Below are positions 43,226-52,167 of a stretch of 64,000 nt of DNA, one piece after another. The notes under the pieces were generated by a model. It saw only the letters and a program-made list of their open reading frames with translations. It did not search any database and was not told where the DNA came from. Source of the stretch: Paenibacillus sp. PL91. Its GTDB lineage: Bacteria; Bacillota; Bacilli; Paenibacillales; Paenibacillaceae. Within the stretch, counting starts at the first letter, position 1; every line of letters begins with the position of its first letter. A program made the position numbers and the translations under genes. Where the stretch lies: assembly GCF_012935325.2 (NCBI RefSeq), contig NZ_JABBYG020000001.1:1-64000 (forward strand), in the 5' to 3' direction.

Positions 43226-44332
43226 ATGACTATATCGTTCAACTTTGATTTTGGAATCGGCAGTGCGCCTGCTGCCCCTTATATACAAGTGCTGCCAGAT
43301 ACTCTTTATAGCGATGTGCTTGGTTACGGCTTCGAATCCAGCGAGCGCGTCAGCTCGCGCAATCGCGACGAGCAGGATCGTCTGCGAGGCGCCTTCTGCA
43401 TACCGCTGGATGCTGTGTTTACCGTTGATCTGCCTAACGGCTGCTATACGGTGACCGCGACGATTGGAGATGCGATTGCACCTACCTCAACCACGTTAAA
43501 ATATGGAGTAGGGCGCATGGTGCTCCATCAGGCGGTTACCTTGGCAGGGCAGTATGCGGTGCACAGCTTTACGGTCAAAGTGACCGAGGGACGGCTGCGG
43601 CTTGCCTTCTCGGGCATCGCGCCGCGCATTAATGCGCTGCGGATAGAGGAGGCAAAGCAAGCGACGACCATTTATTTGGCGGGGGACTCAACCGTGACTG
43701 ACCAGGATACGTTTCCGTATGCAGGCTGGGGTCAAATGCTGCCGTTATATTTTAAGACGGATGTGGCGATTGACAATCATGCGATGTCGGGAAGAAGCTC
43801 AAAAAGCTTCATTGACGAAGGACGTCTCGATGCCATTTTGGAGCAAATTAAGCCAAACGACTACCTGTGGATTCAATTTGGCCATAATGACGAAAAGCCG
43901 GATGCGGAACGGGCAACGGAGCCTTTCGGCAGCTTCAAGGAGATGCTCGCCGTCTATGTAGAGGGGGCAATAGCACGCGGCGCGAGACCCGTACTGATTA
44001 CGCCGATGCATCGCCGAAAATTCAATGAACAGGGACAGATTATCGACACGCATGGCGATTATTTGCTTGGCATGAAGCAGCTGGCGGCAGAGCTGGACGT
44101 CCCGCTCATTGATTTGGCTGCAAAAAGCAAAGCCTTGTATGAGCAATTGGGCGACGAGCCTTCGAAGGCGCTGTTCATGTGGGCATACCCCGGCGAATTT
44201 ATTCATTTTCCGGATGGCGCCCAGGATGATACACATTTCCAAGAGCTTGGCGGCATTCAAATTGCCGGATTGGTTGTTGAAGGCGTGCGCGAGCTTGGAT
44301 TATCGCCGCTTTTCTTATATTTAAAAGGATAG
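43226..44332 (+). CDS. SGNH hydrolase, rhamnogalacturonan acetylesterase (RhgT/YesT) type
   Basis: A 368-residue esterase with no signal peptide. An N-terminal beta domain (about 1-145) resembles the galactose-binding-like domain found in YesT/YesY-type enzymes. The SGNH core starts at TIYLAGDSTVTDQDTFPYAGWGQML: Ser in GDST (about residue 157), Gly and Ser in MSGRSSKSF, Asn in IQFGHNDEKP, and the catalytic Asp/His in DDTHFQELGG (about 334-343). It would remove acetyl groups from rhamnogalacturonan I, consistent with the nearby rhamnose pathway. It is a single gene with its own terminator. Confidence 0.87.
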   Translation: MTISFNFDFGIGSAPAAPYIQVLPDTLYSDVLGYGFESSERVSSRNRDEQDRLRGAFCIPLDAVFTVDLPNGCYTVTATIGDAIAPTSTTLKYGVGRMVLHQAVTLAGQYAVHSFTVKVTEGRLRLAFSGIAPRINALRIEEAKQATTIYLAGDSTVTDQDTFPYAGWGQMLPLYFKTDVAIDNHAMSGRSSKSFIDEGRLDAILEQIKPNDYLWIQFGHNDEKPDAERATEPFGSFKEMLAVYVEGAIARGARPVLITPMHRRKFNEQGQIIDTHGDYLLGMKQLAAELDVPLIDLAAKSKALYEQLGDEPSKALFMWAYPGEFIHFPDGAQDDTHFQELGGIQIAGLVVEGVRELGLSPLFLYLKG

Positions 44333-44360
44333 CTTGCCTAATACAGCTTTTACTTAGGGA

Positions 44361-44394
44361 AGGTCAGCCAGCACGTTTGGTTGGCCTCTTTTTT
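44361..44394 (+). terminator. Terminator of the acetylesterase gene
   Basis: AGGTCAGCCA and TGGTTGGCCT pair with two G-U pairs and are followed by CTTTTTT. Confidence 0.75.
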
Positions 44395-44490
44395 ATGCAA
44401 TTATGCTGGGTGCAAAAGAAAGCTCGATTCCTTAGTTCTTTTCGACTACAATAGCTTAGAAGATATTGCCCTAAAAGCGAGGTATACATC

Positions 44491-45012
44491 ATGTTTGATC
44501 CAACTGTATTTGAAAACCTAAAGGTAGCTTTCGAGAACCAGATTTATGACTTGGACACGCTCGACCGGAAAGTTGATATTATCAATCGGGTAGACCGATT
44601 GGAGCTAGCTGTTATGTCGCGGGAGTTTGCGCTTCAATTCACGCTGGCTGGCCGCTCGGAAGTGTCTGCGGAAATACAGCTAACCGCAACGCTTAAGGAT
44701 TTGGCGGCAGAGCTATTGGAGTTAAAAGGAGAGACGCCGGCTTGTACGCTGCGGCTGCGCTTCTATATGCAGGTACATCAAGTCGAAGAGCAGTGCAAGC
44801 AGGCTGAGCAAGCTATTCAGCGGATTTGGGAACCGGAAATTGCTCCGACGCAAACGATAAGCTACTTATTCGGAGCCGAATCGCCGAGCTATTCAAATGT
44901 CATTGAGCTGGGCTTTAACCGTAAAATAAGCGAGGAGCAAATGGATGACATTCCTGAGCTCACCCAGCATGTTCTTCAGACGCTTGCAAAGCTGCTGGAA
45001 ATTGCACATTAA
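44491..45012 (+). CDS. Hypothetical protein, alpha/beta, family not recognised
   Basis: A 173-residue soluble acidic protein with no signal peptide or membrane segment. It looks mainly helical at both ends (FENLKVAFENQIYDLDTLDRKVDI and ELTQHVLQTLAKLLEIAH), with a beta-rich middle (FALQFTLAGRSEVSAEIQLTATL). Its single Cys pair (ACTLRLRF and EEQCKQAEQ) is not a known motif. GCGAGGT serves as Shine-Dalgarno. It sits alone before the preQ1 riboswitch. Codon use is like that of its neighbours, so I take it as a real gene. Confidence 0.7.
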   Translation: MFDPTVFENLKVAFENQIYDLDTLDRKVDIINRVDRLELAVMSREFALQFTLAGRSEVSAEIQLTATLKDLAAELLELKGETPACTLRLRFYMQVHQVEEQCKQAEQAIQRIWEPEIAPTQTISYLFGAESPSYSNVIELGFNRKISEEQMDDIPELTQHVLQTLAKLLEIAH

Positions 45013-45156
45013 TCGGCTGGCACAGCAGCAAGGAATGGAAGCTTCAGTAAAATACTGTCTGTTTCCATTTGACTGAAGCTGTGCTATAGTACTTGAGGAT
45101 ATATAACTAAAGAAGAAATTCCGGAGCCGCGTCCATTGACGCAAACGGCGGCCGGG

Positions 45157-45190
45157 AGAGGTTCGCGAACTCCCTCTATAAAAAACTATG
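45157..45190 (+). ncRNA. preQ1 class I riboswitch aptamer
   Basis: The sequence begins AGAGGTTCGCGAACTCCCTC and continues TATAAAAAACTA, matching the preQ1-I aptamer: P1 stem GAGG(T/G)/CCTC, hairpin loop, then the A-rich tail that docks in the minor groove. It lies about 150 bases before queC. Binding of preQ1 should favour the terminator that follows. Confidence 0.9.
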
Positions 45191-45193
45191 CGA

Positions 45194-45226
45194 AACGATT
45201 GTCCCGTCAGGTGACATCGTCGTTTT
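45194..45226 (+). terminator. preQ1 riboswitch expression platform, terminator 1
   Basis: ACGATTGTC and GACATCGT pair with one bulge around CCGTCAGGT, and CGTTTTT follows. Confidence 0.7.
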
Positions 45227-45233
45227 TGCGTTC

Positions 45234-45280
45234 GGCGCGAACCGGCTCTTGCCGCTTCGCGCCGTTTCTTTGGTTTTTTA
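45234..45280 (+). terminator. Second hairpin terminator before queC
   Basis: GGCGCGAA (45234-45241) pairs with TTCGCGCC (45256-45263), with CCGGC/GCCGC-like inner pairing, then GTTTCTTTGGTTTTTT. It gives a second termination point in the same leader. Confidence 0.65.
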
Positions 45281-45340
45281 GCTACCTATGAAGGATGTCA
45301 GGCGAGCTCTATCTTCTCAAACCAGAGAGGGAGATGCAGC

Positions 45341-46006
45341 ATGAAAAAGGAAAAGGCGGTCGTCGTATTCAGCGGCGGCCAGGACAGCACGACATGCCTG
45401 TTTTGGGCAATGGAGCGCTTCTCGGAGGTTGAAGCCGTTACGTTCAATTATGGACAGCGGCATAAGCTAGAGCTGGAATGCGCGGCGGAAATTGCCAAGG
45501 AGCTGAATATTAAGCATCATATTCTGGACATGTCGCTTCTTAATCAATTGGCGCCTAACGCGCTCACTAGAGATGACATAGCCATTGAGCAAAAAGAAGG
45601 GGAGCTTCCTACGACCTTCGTCGATGGACGGAATCTCCTGTTTCTCACCTTCGCTGCGGTGCTGGCGAAGCAGCTTGGCGCGAAGCATATCGTAACAGGC
45701 GTGTGCGAAACGGATTTTAGCGGATATCCGGATTGCCGGGACATATTCGTAAAATCGCTAAACGTGACGCTTAATTTGTCAATGGATTATCCGTTTGTCA
45801 TCGATACGCCGCTCATGTGGCTGAACAAAGCAGAGACATGGGAGCTTGCCGAGACGCTCGGCGCGTTCGAATTCGTAAGGGAGCGTACGCTAACCTGCTA
45901 TAACGGCATTATTGCTGACGGCTGCGGCGATTGCCCGGCATGCGTGCTTCGGAGAAATGGGCTTGACGAATATTTGGTCAAACGGGATCAGGGAGTGAAG
46001 CAATGA
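45341..46006 (+). CDS. queC: 7-cyano-7-deazaguanine (preQ0) synthase QueC
   Basis: A 221-residue ATP-dependent enzyme that converts 7-carboxy-7-deazaguanine to preQ0. The PP-loop [13 protein letters not shown] lies at 10-22. The zinc-binding [13 protein letters not shown] is near residue 195. Length agrees with B. subtilis QueC (219). ATG 45341 has GAGGGAG upstream. Its TGA overlaps the queD start. Confidence 0.95.
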   Translation: MKKEKAVVVFSGGQDSTTCLFWAMERFSEVEAVTFNYGQRHKLELECAAEIAKELNIKHHILDMSLLNQLAPNALTRDDIAIEQKEGELPTTFVDGRNLLFLTFAAVLAKQLGAKHIVTGVCETDFSGYPDCRDIFVKSLNVTLNLSMDYPFVIDTPLMWLNKAETWELAETLGAFEFVRERTLTCYNGIIADGCGDCPACVLRRNGLDEYLVKRDQGVKQ

Positions 46007-46458
46007 TGCTGCAGCAGGTATATCCAGCAGCCAAACACCCTTATTGCTATGAGCTGAACAAGGATTTTCAGTTCGCAGCAGCCCATTTTGTACCTGCCGA
46101 GGAAGCAGGCAAATGCCGTCGGCTCCATGGGCATACGTATTATGCTAATGTCACGGTAGCCGGTGATGAGCTTGACACAGCAGGCTTTCTAGTCAATTTC
46201 GCGATCATTAAGCAGCTCATTCATGATCGGTTCGACCATACGCTGCTCAATGACGATAAGGAAAGCTTCAGCGACACGCAGCCAGAGCGTTTTCCCACGA
46301 CAGAGGTAGTGGCTCGTACGATTTACGAGATCGTTCAGCGCTATCTGGATGGTACGGTCAATCGTGCGCAGTGCGTTCAGGTTTATCTGCGTGAAACGCC
46401 GACAAGCTACTGTATTTACCGCCCTAAGAGAAAGGCGGATTCGGATGCAAGCAACTAA
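46003..46458 (+). CDS. queD: 6-carboxy-5,6,7,8-tetrahydropterin synthase QueD
   Basis: A 151-residue zinc enzyme of the PTPS family that makes CPH4 from dihydroneopterin triphosphate. Zinc His residues appear in FQFAAAHFV (about 26) and [13 protein letters not shown] (with the catalytic Cys just before, about 37-49). [21 protein letters not shown] and the C-terminal ETPTSYCIY are typical. It starts with ATGATG overlapping queC by 4 bases and overlaps queE by 14. Confidence 0.93.
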   Translation: MMLQQVYPAAKHPYCYELNKDFQFAAAHFVPAEEAGKCRRLHGHTYYANVTVAGDELDTAGFLVNFAIIKQLIHDRFDHTLLNDDKESFSDTQPERFPTTEVVARTIYEIVQRYLDGTVNRAQCVQVYLRETPTSYCIYRPKRKADSDASN

Positions 46459-47176
46459 ACGGATTCCAGTCTTGGAAGTATTCGGTCCAACCGTACAAGG
46501 CGAAGGCATGGTTATAGGCCGGAAGACGATGTTCGTTCGTACCGCAGGCTGCGACTACAGCTGCTCTTGGTGCGATTCGGCGTTTACTTGGGACGGAAGC
46601 GCGAAAGCAGACATTCGCATGCTGACAGCGAATGAAATTATAGAGGAATTAATGGAAATCGGCGGCAGCGCGTTTGAGCATGTGACGATTTCCGGCGGCA
46701 ATCCCGCGCTGCTGCCGCAGCTTGGCGGTTTTATTGAGGAGCTGCATGCGCGTGGAATTAGCGTTGCGCTGGAGACACAGGGCAGCCGCTGGCAGGATTG
46801 GTTTTGGTCCATTGACGAGCTGACCTTGTCGCCTAAGCCGCCAAGCTCCGGCATGAAGACGGATTGGCAGGTGCTCGACGATATCGTATCCAAGCTAATT
46901 GAGCGAGATGTCAGCTTTTGCTTGAAGACGGTCGTCTTCGACGATGTGGATCTTGAATATGCGACCAACGTTCATTTGCGTTATCCGAAGGTTCCCTTTT
47001 ATTTGCAAGCTGGCAATAGTCAGTTGCAGGAAACGGAGCCGCAGCGTATGCTTCCTTATTTGGTGGAGCGTTATGAATGGCTGATTGATAGAGTGATGCC
47101 GAATGCGGATTTGAAGCGGGTTCATGTGCTGCCGCAGCTCCATACCTGGGTATGGGGCAATAAGAAAGGCGTTTAA
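46445..47176 (+). CDS. queE: 7-carboxy-7-deazaguanine synthase QueE
   Basis: A 243-residue radical SAM enzyme that converts CPH4 to 7-carboxy-7-deazaguanine. The cluster motif is [14 protein letters not shown] (CxxxCxxC, about residues 32-45). The N-terminal [25 protein letters not shown] and the [13 protein letters not shown] block are typical. ATG at 46445 lies inside queD after AAAGGCGGA; the longer frame from 46349 is a shadow of queD. Confidence 0.94.
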   Translation: MQATKRIPVLEVFGPTVQGEGMVIGRKTMFVRTAGCDYSCSWCDSAFTWDGSAKADIRMLTANEIIEELMEIGGSAFEHVTISGGNPALLPQLGGFIEELHARGISVALETQGSRWQDWFWSIDELTLSPKPPSSGMKTDWQVLDDIVSKLIERDVSFCLKTVVFDDVDLEYATNVHLRYPKVPFYLQAGNSQLQETEPQRMLPYLVERYEWLIDRVMPNADLKRVHVLPQLHTWVWGNKKGV

Positions 47177-47196
47177 TAGAAAGGAAGGGCGCGGAG

Positions 47197-47700
47197 ATGA
47201 GCATGGAAGGAAGAAGCAAGGAAGAGTTAAGCGGCGTGACGCTGCTAGGCAATCAAGGAACGCAATATTTGTTTAACTATTCGCCGGAAATTTTAGAGGC
47301 ATTCGATAATAAGCATCCGAACCGCGATTATTTCGTAAAGTTCAACTGTCCGGAATTTACAAGCCTTTGTCCCATGACGGGGCAGCCTGATTTTGCAACC
47401 ATTTATATTTCCTATATCCCCGGCAGCAAAATGGTAGAGAGCAAGTCGCTCAAGCTGTATTTGTTCAGCTTCCGCAACCATGGCGATTTCCATGAGGATT
47501 GCATGAACATCATTATGAATGATTTGATTGCGCTCATGAATCCTAGATATATCGAAGTTTGGGGCAAATTTACGCCGCGCGGCGGCATTTCCATCGACCC
47601 TTATTGCAACTGGGGCCAGCCCGGCACCAAATATGAGCAAATCGCGGAGCATCGCCTCATGAACCATGATCTTTATCCGGAGAAAGTGGATAATCGCTAA
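47197..47700 (+). CDS. queF: NADPH-dependent 7-cyano-7-deazaguanine reductase QueF
   Basis: A 167-residue unimodular QueF (B. subtilis QueF is 165) that reduces preQ0 nitrile to preQ1. The nucleophile Cys lies in [23 protein letters not shown] (about residue 57), and the QueF motif [21 protein letters not shown] follows (about 82-102). It completes the path from GTP-derived CPH4 to preQ1, the riboswitch ligand. Shine-Dalgarno GGAAGGG lies upstream. Confidence 0.95.
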   Translation: MSMEGRSKEELSGVTLLGNQGTQYLFNYSPEILEAFDNKHPNRDYFVKFNCPEFTSLCPMTGQPDFATIYISYIPGSKMVESKSLKLYLFSFRNHGDFHEDCMNIIMNDLIALMNPRYIEVWGKFTPRGGISIDPYCNWGQPGTKYEQIAEHRLMNHDLYPEKVDNR

Positions 47701-47732
47701 ATCAAGCATGCTTGGAGCGGCATTTATAGGAA

Positions 47733-47760
47733 AGGGACACCTGAGACAGGTGTCCCTATT
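47733..47760 (+). terminator. Terminator of the que operon
   Basis: AGGGACACCTG and CAGGTGTCCCT around an AGA loop, followed by ATTTCAGATTTTT, a rather weak T-run. Confidence 0.65.
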
Positions 47761-47912
47761 TCAGATTTTTCGCCGCTATGCGTGTTGTCAGAGCGTGCAT
47801 TGCCCCATTTCGCCCGTCTAAAGTCTAGGCAGTTCTCGTACCTAAAGTCCATTTCTTTTATTTTTCATTGATCTATACTGTTGAATAGAAAGGCCAATGA
47901 ATTTGTGAGGAA

Positions 47913-49412
47913 ATGAGTGGAACGTCTATGATCAGAAACGTGATATGCATGTCAGTGCTGCTTTGCACGATAGCTGCGGCACTTACGAGCTTCGGCATGG
48001 TACCCGAAAGAGTCCATGCTGCTGCAACAGAAGAACAATCGGAGTATGCGGAATTAGATCGCTATATCGAGTCTGCGATGAAGAAATACAACATTCCAGG
48101 CGCAGCGCTTGGCGTCGTTGAGAAGGACTCCCCGCTGTACATAAAGGGCTACGGATCAGCGGATTCCAAGCACACAGCAATCACGCCGCAAACGCCTTTT
48201 ATACTCGGATCGACGAGCAAGTCGATGACGGCACTTGCGGTCATGCAGCTTGTCGATGAGGGGAAGGTTGAGCTAGACGCTCCTGTTCAGCGCTATTTGC
48301 CGGATTTCAGCGTCTCTGATCCAAACGATTCAGCAGCTATTACGGTCCGTCATTTGCTTAATCAGACAAGCGGAATTCCGAAATCCGCGGGCTTGCTATT
48401 GCCTTCGCGAAAAATAACGCTGGAGCAATACCCGGCTACGCAGAAGGCTACCAAATTAACCGAGCCGGTCGGCAGCGCATTTCAATATTCGAATGTGAAT
48501 TACGATGTGCTGGGGGCGTTGGTTCAAGCGGTGTCCGGCGAGCCTTACGGCGATTATATGAAAAATCATATTTTTGATCCGCTAGAGATGGAACATACAT
48601 ATGTATCTAAGGCTGCCGCTGCGAAGGCGGGACTGTCAGATGGATATCAGCCGCTATTCGGCTGGATGGTTGCGACAAACCCGAAGGAGAGGCCGGCTAA
48701 TGTGCCATCGGGTTATATTAAATCGAGCGCGGAGGATATGGCTCATTATTTGATGGCTCAAATGAATAAAGGGGCTTATGCGGGGAAGAAGCTTGTAACG
48801 GATCAAAGCGCAGCGCTAATGCATGGAGAGCAGGGAGCGCTCGTTGATGAAGATGTGTTTTACGGCATGGGCTGGATAAAGCAGGGGAATACGATTATGC
48901 ATGACGGCACTGCTGAAAACTTCCAATCCAATCTATGGATCGACGGAAATACCGGTATCGTGCTGCTCCTGAATTCAAATGACACCTTTATTCCTGCGAG
49001 CGCGATCCTAATGGAGGGAGTGCAGCATATTTTGAAGGGGCAGGCTCCCTCTGATGAGGATCCTCCCATTAAAGCAATAAACTGGACGATACGAATTTTA
49101 GCTGTGCTTATATTGCTGTTCATCATTCGATCGGTTTATATATTGCTTGCATGGAGCCGCGTTTATAAACCAAAACGCATGTCCATCACGCTGCATTTTA
49201 TTTCAATTGGACTCTTCCATTCGATTCTGCCTATTGCCTTGATCTTATTGCCAGCACTTACTAATTCGTCTTGGAAGCTGCTGTTTGCGTTTGTTCCAGG
49301 GATGACACATCTTATGTTTGTCGCTTCGATTGTGCTGCTGGCTTGCGGAACCGCAAGATTGGTGCTGCTCTTCAGGAGCTTAAGCTTGCGGACGCACTCT
49401 CTATATAGCTAG
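47913..49412 (+). CDS. Membrane-bound serine hydrolase, class C beta-lactamase-like
   Basis: A 499-residue protein. An N-terminal signal segment (about 6-37, ending VHAA) leads to a beta-lactamase/PBP4*-type domain (about 45-370) with catalytic motif STSK (LGSTSKSMTALAVMQLVDEGK, about residue 98), the Tyr motif YSN (FQYSNVNYDVLGALV, about 191) and HDG (TIMHDGTAENFQS). Four hydrophobic segments end the protein (about 390-495). It is probably an esterase or D-amino-acid peptidase, not a drug-resistance enzyme. ATG 47913 is tight against the GAGGAA Shine-Dalgarno; ATG 47928 is an alternative. Confidence 0.85.
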   Translation: MSGTSMIRNVICMSVLLCTIAAALTSFGMVPERVHAAATEEQSEYAELDRYIESAMKKYNIPGAALGVVEKDSPLYIKGYGSADSKHTAITPQTPFILGSTSKSMTALAVMQLVDEGKVELDAPVQRYLPDFSVSDPNDSAAITVRHLLNQTSGIPKSAGLLLPSRKITLEQYPATQKATKLTEPVGSAFQYSNVNYDVLGALVQAVSGEPYGDYMKNHIFDPLEMEHTYVSKAAAAKAGLSDGYQPLFGWMVATNPKERPANVPSGYIKSSAEDMAHYLMAQMNKGAYAGKKLVTDQSAALMHGEQGALVDEDVFYGMGWIKQGNTIMHDGTAENFQSNLWIDGNTGIVLLLNSNDTFIPASAILMEGVQHILKGQAPSDEDPPIKAINWTIRILAVLILLFIIRSVYILLAWSRVYKPKRMSITLHFISIGLFHSILPIALILLPALTNSSWKLLFAFVPGMTHLMFVASIVLLACGTARLVLLFRSLSLRTHSLYS

Positions 49413-49414
49413 GC

Positions 49415-49456
49415 CAAAGCAAACGCCGCTTCCTTATCGGAAGCGGCGTTTGCTTT
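49415..49456. terminator. Bidirectional terminator
   Basis: AAAGCAAACGCCGCTTCC pairs with its exact complement around TTATC. It separates the convergent hydrolase and thiD genes. Confidence 0.88.
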
Positions 49457-49465
49457 GTACAGATT

Positions 49466-50278
49466 CTATCTTAAGCTCTGAAGTCTGCGCTGATAGGCAA
49501 AATGATTCGTTGGCCCGTGGCCGCCGCCGAACCCAAGCTGATCCTCAATAGCTGCTTGAATAAAGGCTTTGGCCATTCTAATCGCATCGGGCACTGTTTT
49601 TCCTTGCGCAATTCCGGCGGTAATTGCTGCCGAGAATGTACACCCTGTACCATGAGTATGACGAGTATCGATTCGTCGGCTCTCCAAATAGTCGAAACGT
49701 TCACCATCATAAACGAGGTCGACGAGCTGTGAGCTGCCCGAATCGTGGCCGCCTTTGATGACGACATAACGGGAGCCTTGCTGGAACAAGATTTTCGCCG
49801 CTTCCTCCCGTTCGCTGAGCGTGCGGATAGCCATCCGTGCAAGCAGCTCTGCCTCGGGAATGTTCGGTGTCGTCACGAGCGCAAGCGGCAGCAAATGCTT
49901 GATGAGAGCTTGAATAGCTTCCTGCTGCAGCAGGGAAGAGCCGCCTTTGGCAACCATAACCGGATCAATGATCAAGTTTTGCCAATGATACTGCTTTATT
50001 TTGGCGGCTACAATTTCAATGATTTCGCTGCTGAACAGCATGCCCGTCTTGAGCGCGGCAGGCGTTAGATCCTCGCCAATCGAATCAAGCTGTCTTCTGA
50101 CGGCTGCAGCCTCCATCGCATATAAGCCTTGGACACCGAGCGTGTTTTGGGCAGTAACCGCGGTTATGACCGACATGCCGTAGGCGCCAAGCTCTTGAAA
50201 GGTTTTTAGATCAGCTTGAATGCCTGCGCCGCCGCCGCTATCCGAGCCTGCAATCGTTAACGCTTTATAAATATTCAT
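49466..50278 (-). CDS. thiD: Hydroxymethylpyrimidine (phosphate) kinase ThiD
   Basis: A 270-residue ribokinase-fold enzyme that phosphorylates HMP to HMP-P and HMP-PP for thiamine synthesis. Motifs: ALTIAGSDSGGGAGIQADLKTFQ (6-28), IDPVMVAKGGSSLL (about 103-116), and the C-terminal anion hole DTRHTHGTGCTFSAAITAGIAQGK (about 206-229). It is last gene of the riboswitch-controlled thiamine-precursor operon, 75 bases after the binding-protein gene. Pyridoxal kinase activity occurs in relatives. Confidence 0.93.
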   Translation of the reverse strand: MNIYKALTIAGSDSGGGAGIQADLKTFQELGAYGMSVITAVTAQNTLGVQGLYAMEAAAVRRQLDSIGEDLTPAALKTGMLFSSEIIEIVAAKIKQYHWQNLIIDPVMVAKGGSSLLQQEAIQALIKHLLPLALVTTPNIPEAELLARMAIRTLSEREEAAKILFQQGSRYVVIKGGHDSGSSQLVDLVYDGERFDYLESRRIDTRHTHGTGCTFSAAITAGIAQGKTVPDAIRMAKAFIQAAIEDQLGFGGGHGPTNHFAYQRRLQSLR

Positions 50279-50353
50279 CGATTTGTCCCCCGATCGTATC
50301 GTTACGCTATACTAACAGCTATTGGACTTTGCGGCCAGCATAAGAACGCTGTC

Positions 50354-51394
50354 CTACAAATTGGAGAAAGCATCCTCTGCCTTAATAGTAGAAGGAAGCA
50401 GCTCATTGGCCAGCAGCCACTCTCTTACGCTCGTCCAGGAAGCCGGATCCTGATAGCCAAAGGCTTGCTCTCCCGCATCCATAAGCGGCAGCAGGATAGC
50501 CAAGCTCTTCGTCTCGATCTCCTTATCAAGCGGCGAGGTTTGATCCTCATGCTCGAACAGAATCGACAGCGCTTGCTCGGTATTTTCCGAAACGAATTGC
50601 TGGCCTTCCGTCATAGCTGCTACAAATTTGGCCAAAATCGCTTGTTTCTTGCTCAGACCTTGGTCGCTGGCTACAAGCACAAGCTCGTAATAGTCGGGAA
50701 CGCCATAATCGGCAGGGTTGATCGCGGTCATCGGATGGCCTTCTTTGGCAAGCAGCAGCTGCTCATGATTGATGAATCCGCCAATGATGGCATCTACCTT
50801 TTTTGTTGAGATAGCCGGAATAAAGGAGAAGCCCACATCGATCATCTCAACTGCCTGCGAGTTTCCGCCGTCTTCCTTAATCATCGTACGCATCATCGCT
50901 TCATAAAGCGGAATGGAGGAGTAGCCAACCTTCTTGCCGACCAGGTCCTTGGGTGACTTGATCGTTCCGCCTTCAGGCACCATCAAGTGGTTAAGCGGGT
51001 GCCTGACGATGGCGGCAATGGATTTTACGGGAATGTTCTCGCCGCGAGCCATTAGAACCTGTGGCTGGTAGCTGAGCGCCAAATCGATTTTGCCGGCGGC
51101 TACCAGCTTCAAGGCATCGTTCGTATCTGCGGGCATCTGAATATCAACCTCTAAGCCCTGCTTCTCGAAATAGCCGTTTTTCTGAGCGGCGTAAAGGAAG
51201 GAATGTACAGCATTGGGATACCAGTCGAGCATGATGGAGATTTTCTCAAGCTTCTGCTCGGCGGCTGAAGCATCGGTCGCTGCGGGCTCGTTATGGTCCG
51301 CGCCGTCGCTGCCGCTGCCGCATCCGCTTGTCACAAGCAGCAAGGCTGCCAGTACGACCTTTGTCGTCCAGTTTGTTTTAGCTTTCTTCATCAT
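50354..51394 (-). CDS. thiY: Thiamine-precursor ABC transporter, substrate-binding lipoprotein (ThiY/NMT1 type)
   Basis: A 346-residue NMT1/THI5-like binding protein. The signal peptide ends in the lipobox LVTSGC near residue 25. The family block KISIMLDWYPNAVHSFLYAAQKNGYFEKQGLEVDIQMPADTNDALKLVAAGKIDLALSYQPQ covers about 52-113. Bacillus ThiY binds N-formyl-4-amino-5-aminomethyl-2-methylpyrimidine, a thiamine breakdown product. TPP-riboswitch control and a thiD gene in the operon support a pyrimidine-precursor substrate. It overlaps thiX by 4 bases. Confidence 0.9.
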   Translation of the reverse strand: MMKKAKTNWTTKVVLAALLLVTSGCGSGSDGADHNEPAATDASAAEQKLEKISIMLDWYPNAVHSFLYAAQKNGYFEKQGLEVDIQMPADTNDALKLVAAGKIDLALSYQPQVLMARGENIPVKSIAAIVRHPLNHLMVPEGGTIKSPKDLVGKKVGYSSIPLYEAMMRTMIKEDGGNSQAVEMIDVGFSFIPAISTKKVDAIIGGFINHEQLLLAKEGHPMTAINPADYGVPDYYELVLVASDQGLSKKQAILAKFVAAMTEGQQFVSENTEQALSILFEHEDQTSPLDKEIETKSLAILLPLMDAGEQAFGYQDPASWTSVREWLLANELLPSTIKAEDAFSNL

Positions 51395-52167
51395 TTCTTA
51401 GTTCCTCTTCTCTTTAGAATCATTTTTTCAAGCAGCATGACAGCAGCAAATAAGCTGATGCCAATCAGTGATAGCAGAAAAACGGATGCGAACATGGAAT
51501 CGGTGTTCAAATTGCCGGACATCCGCCTGCTGTAGTAGCCAAGGCCCTCGCTGCCGCCAAGCCATTCGCCAATCGTTGCGCCAACGACCGAGTAGACGAC
51601 GGACAGCTTAAGTCCTGAGAAAAAGGAGGGCAGGGCGACAGGTATTTGTATTTTGCGGAAAATGTCCCAACGCGTCGCGCCCATCGTCAGCAGCAGCTCC
51701 CGGTACTCGCGTTCTCCCTTGCTAAGCCCGTCGTAGGTGCTGACGACGATTGGGAAGAAGGCGGTCAGAAAAACGACGGCGACCTTACTCCAGATCGAAT
51801 AGCCAAACCACAGGATAAAGATCGGCGACAACGCGATGAGCGGGATGGTCTGGCTTATGACGATAAACGGGTAGAGCGCCTTCTCAAGCACGCGGAATGT
51901 GTGCATGGCCGCAGCGAGGGCGGCCCCGCCGACGACGGAGAGGAGGAAGCCAAGCAAGGCCTCCCGCAGCGTGGCAAGCAGATGCTGGCCTAGCAGGAGA
52001 TGGCTGTCCTCGATCAATGCACCGCCAATGGCAGTCGGAGCCGGCAGAATAAAGGCGGGAACAAACCCGAGGTGTACGATCCATTGCCAACCGATAAGGA
52101 GGAGCATAAGCAGCAGGATAAAAAGTCCGTAATCGTGCAGCCATTTGTTAAAAAGAGGTTTGCGCAT
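51391..52167 (-). CDS. thiX: Thiamine-precursor ABC transporter permease ThiX
   Basis: A 258-residue BPD_transp_1 permease with six hydrophobic segments. The EAA loop reads YRELLLTMGATRWDIFRKIQIPVALPSFFSGLKLSVVYSVVGATIGEWLGG (about 166-216). It starts 20 bases inside the ATPase gene and ends overlapping thiY, so the three transporter genes are coupled. Confidence 0.9.
   Translation of the reverse strand: MRKPLFNKWLHDYGLFILLLMLLLIGWQWIVHLGFVPAFILPAPTAIGGALIEDSHLLLGQHLLATLREALLGFLLSVVGGAALAAAMHTFRVLEKALYPFIVISQTIPLIALSPIFILWFGYSIWSKVAVVFLTAFFPIVVSTYDGLSKGEREYRELLLTMGATRWDIFRKIQIPVALPSFFSGLKLSVVYSVVGATIGEWLGGSEGLGYYSRRMSGNLNTDSMFASVFLLSLIGISLFAAVMLLEKMILKRRGTKK

Noticed and set aside
47913-49412. 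Beta-lactamase resistance gene
   Set aside because: STSK and YSN motifs fit the wider serine hydrolase family, and the C-terminal membrane segments are not found in true class C enzymes.
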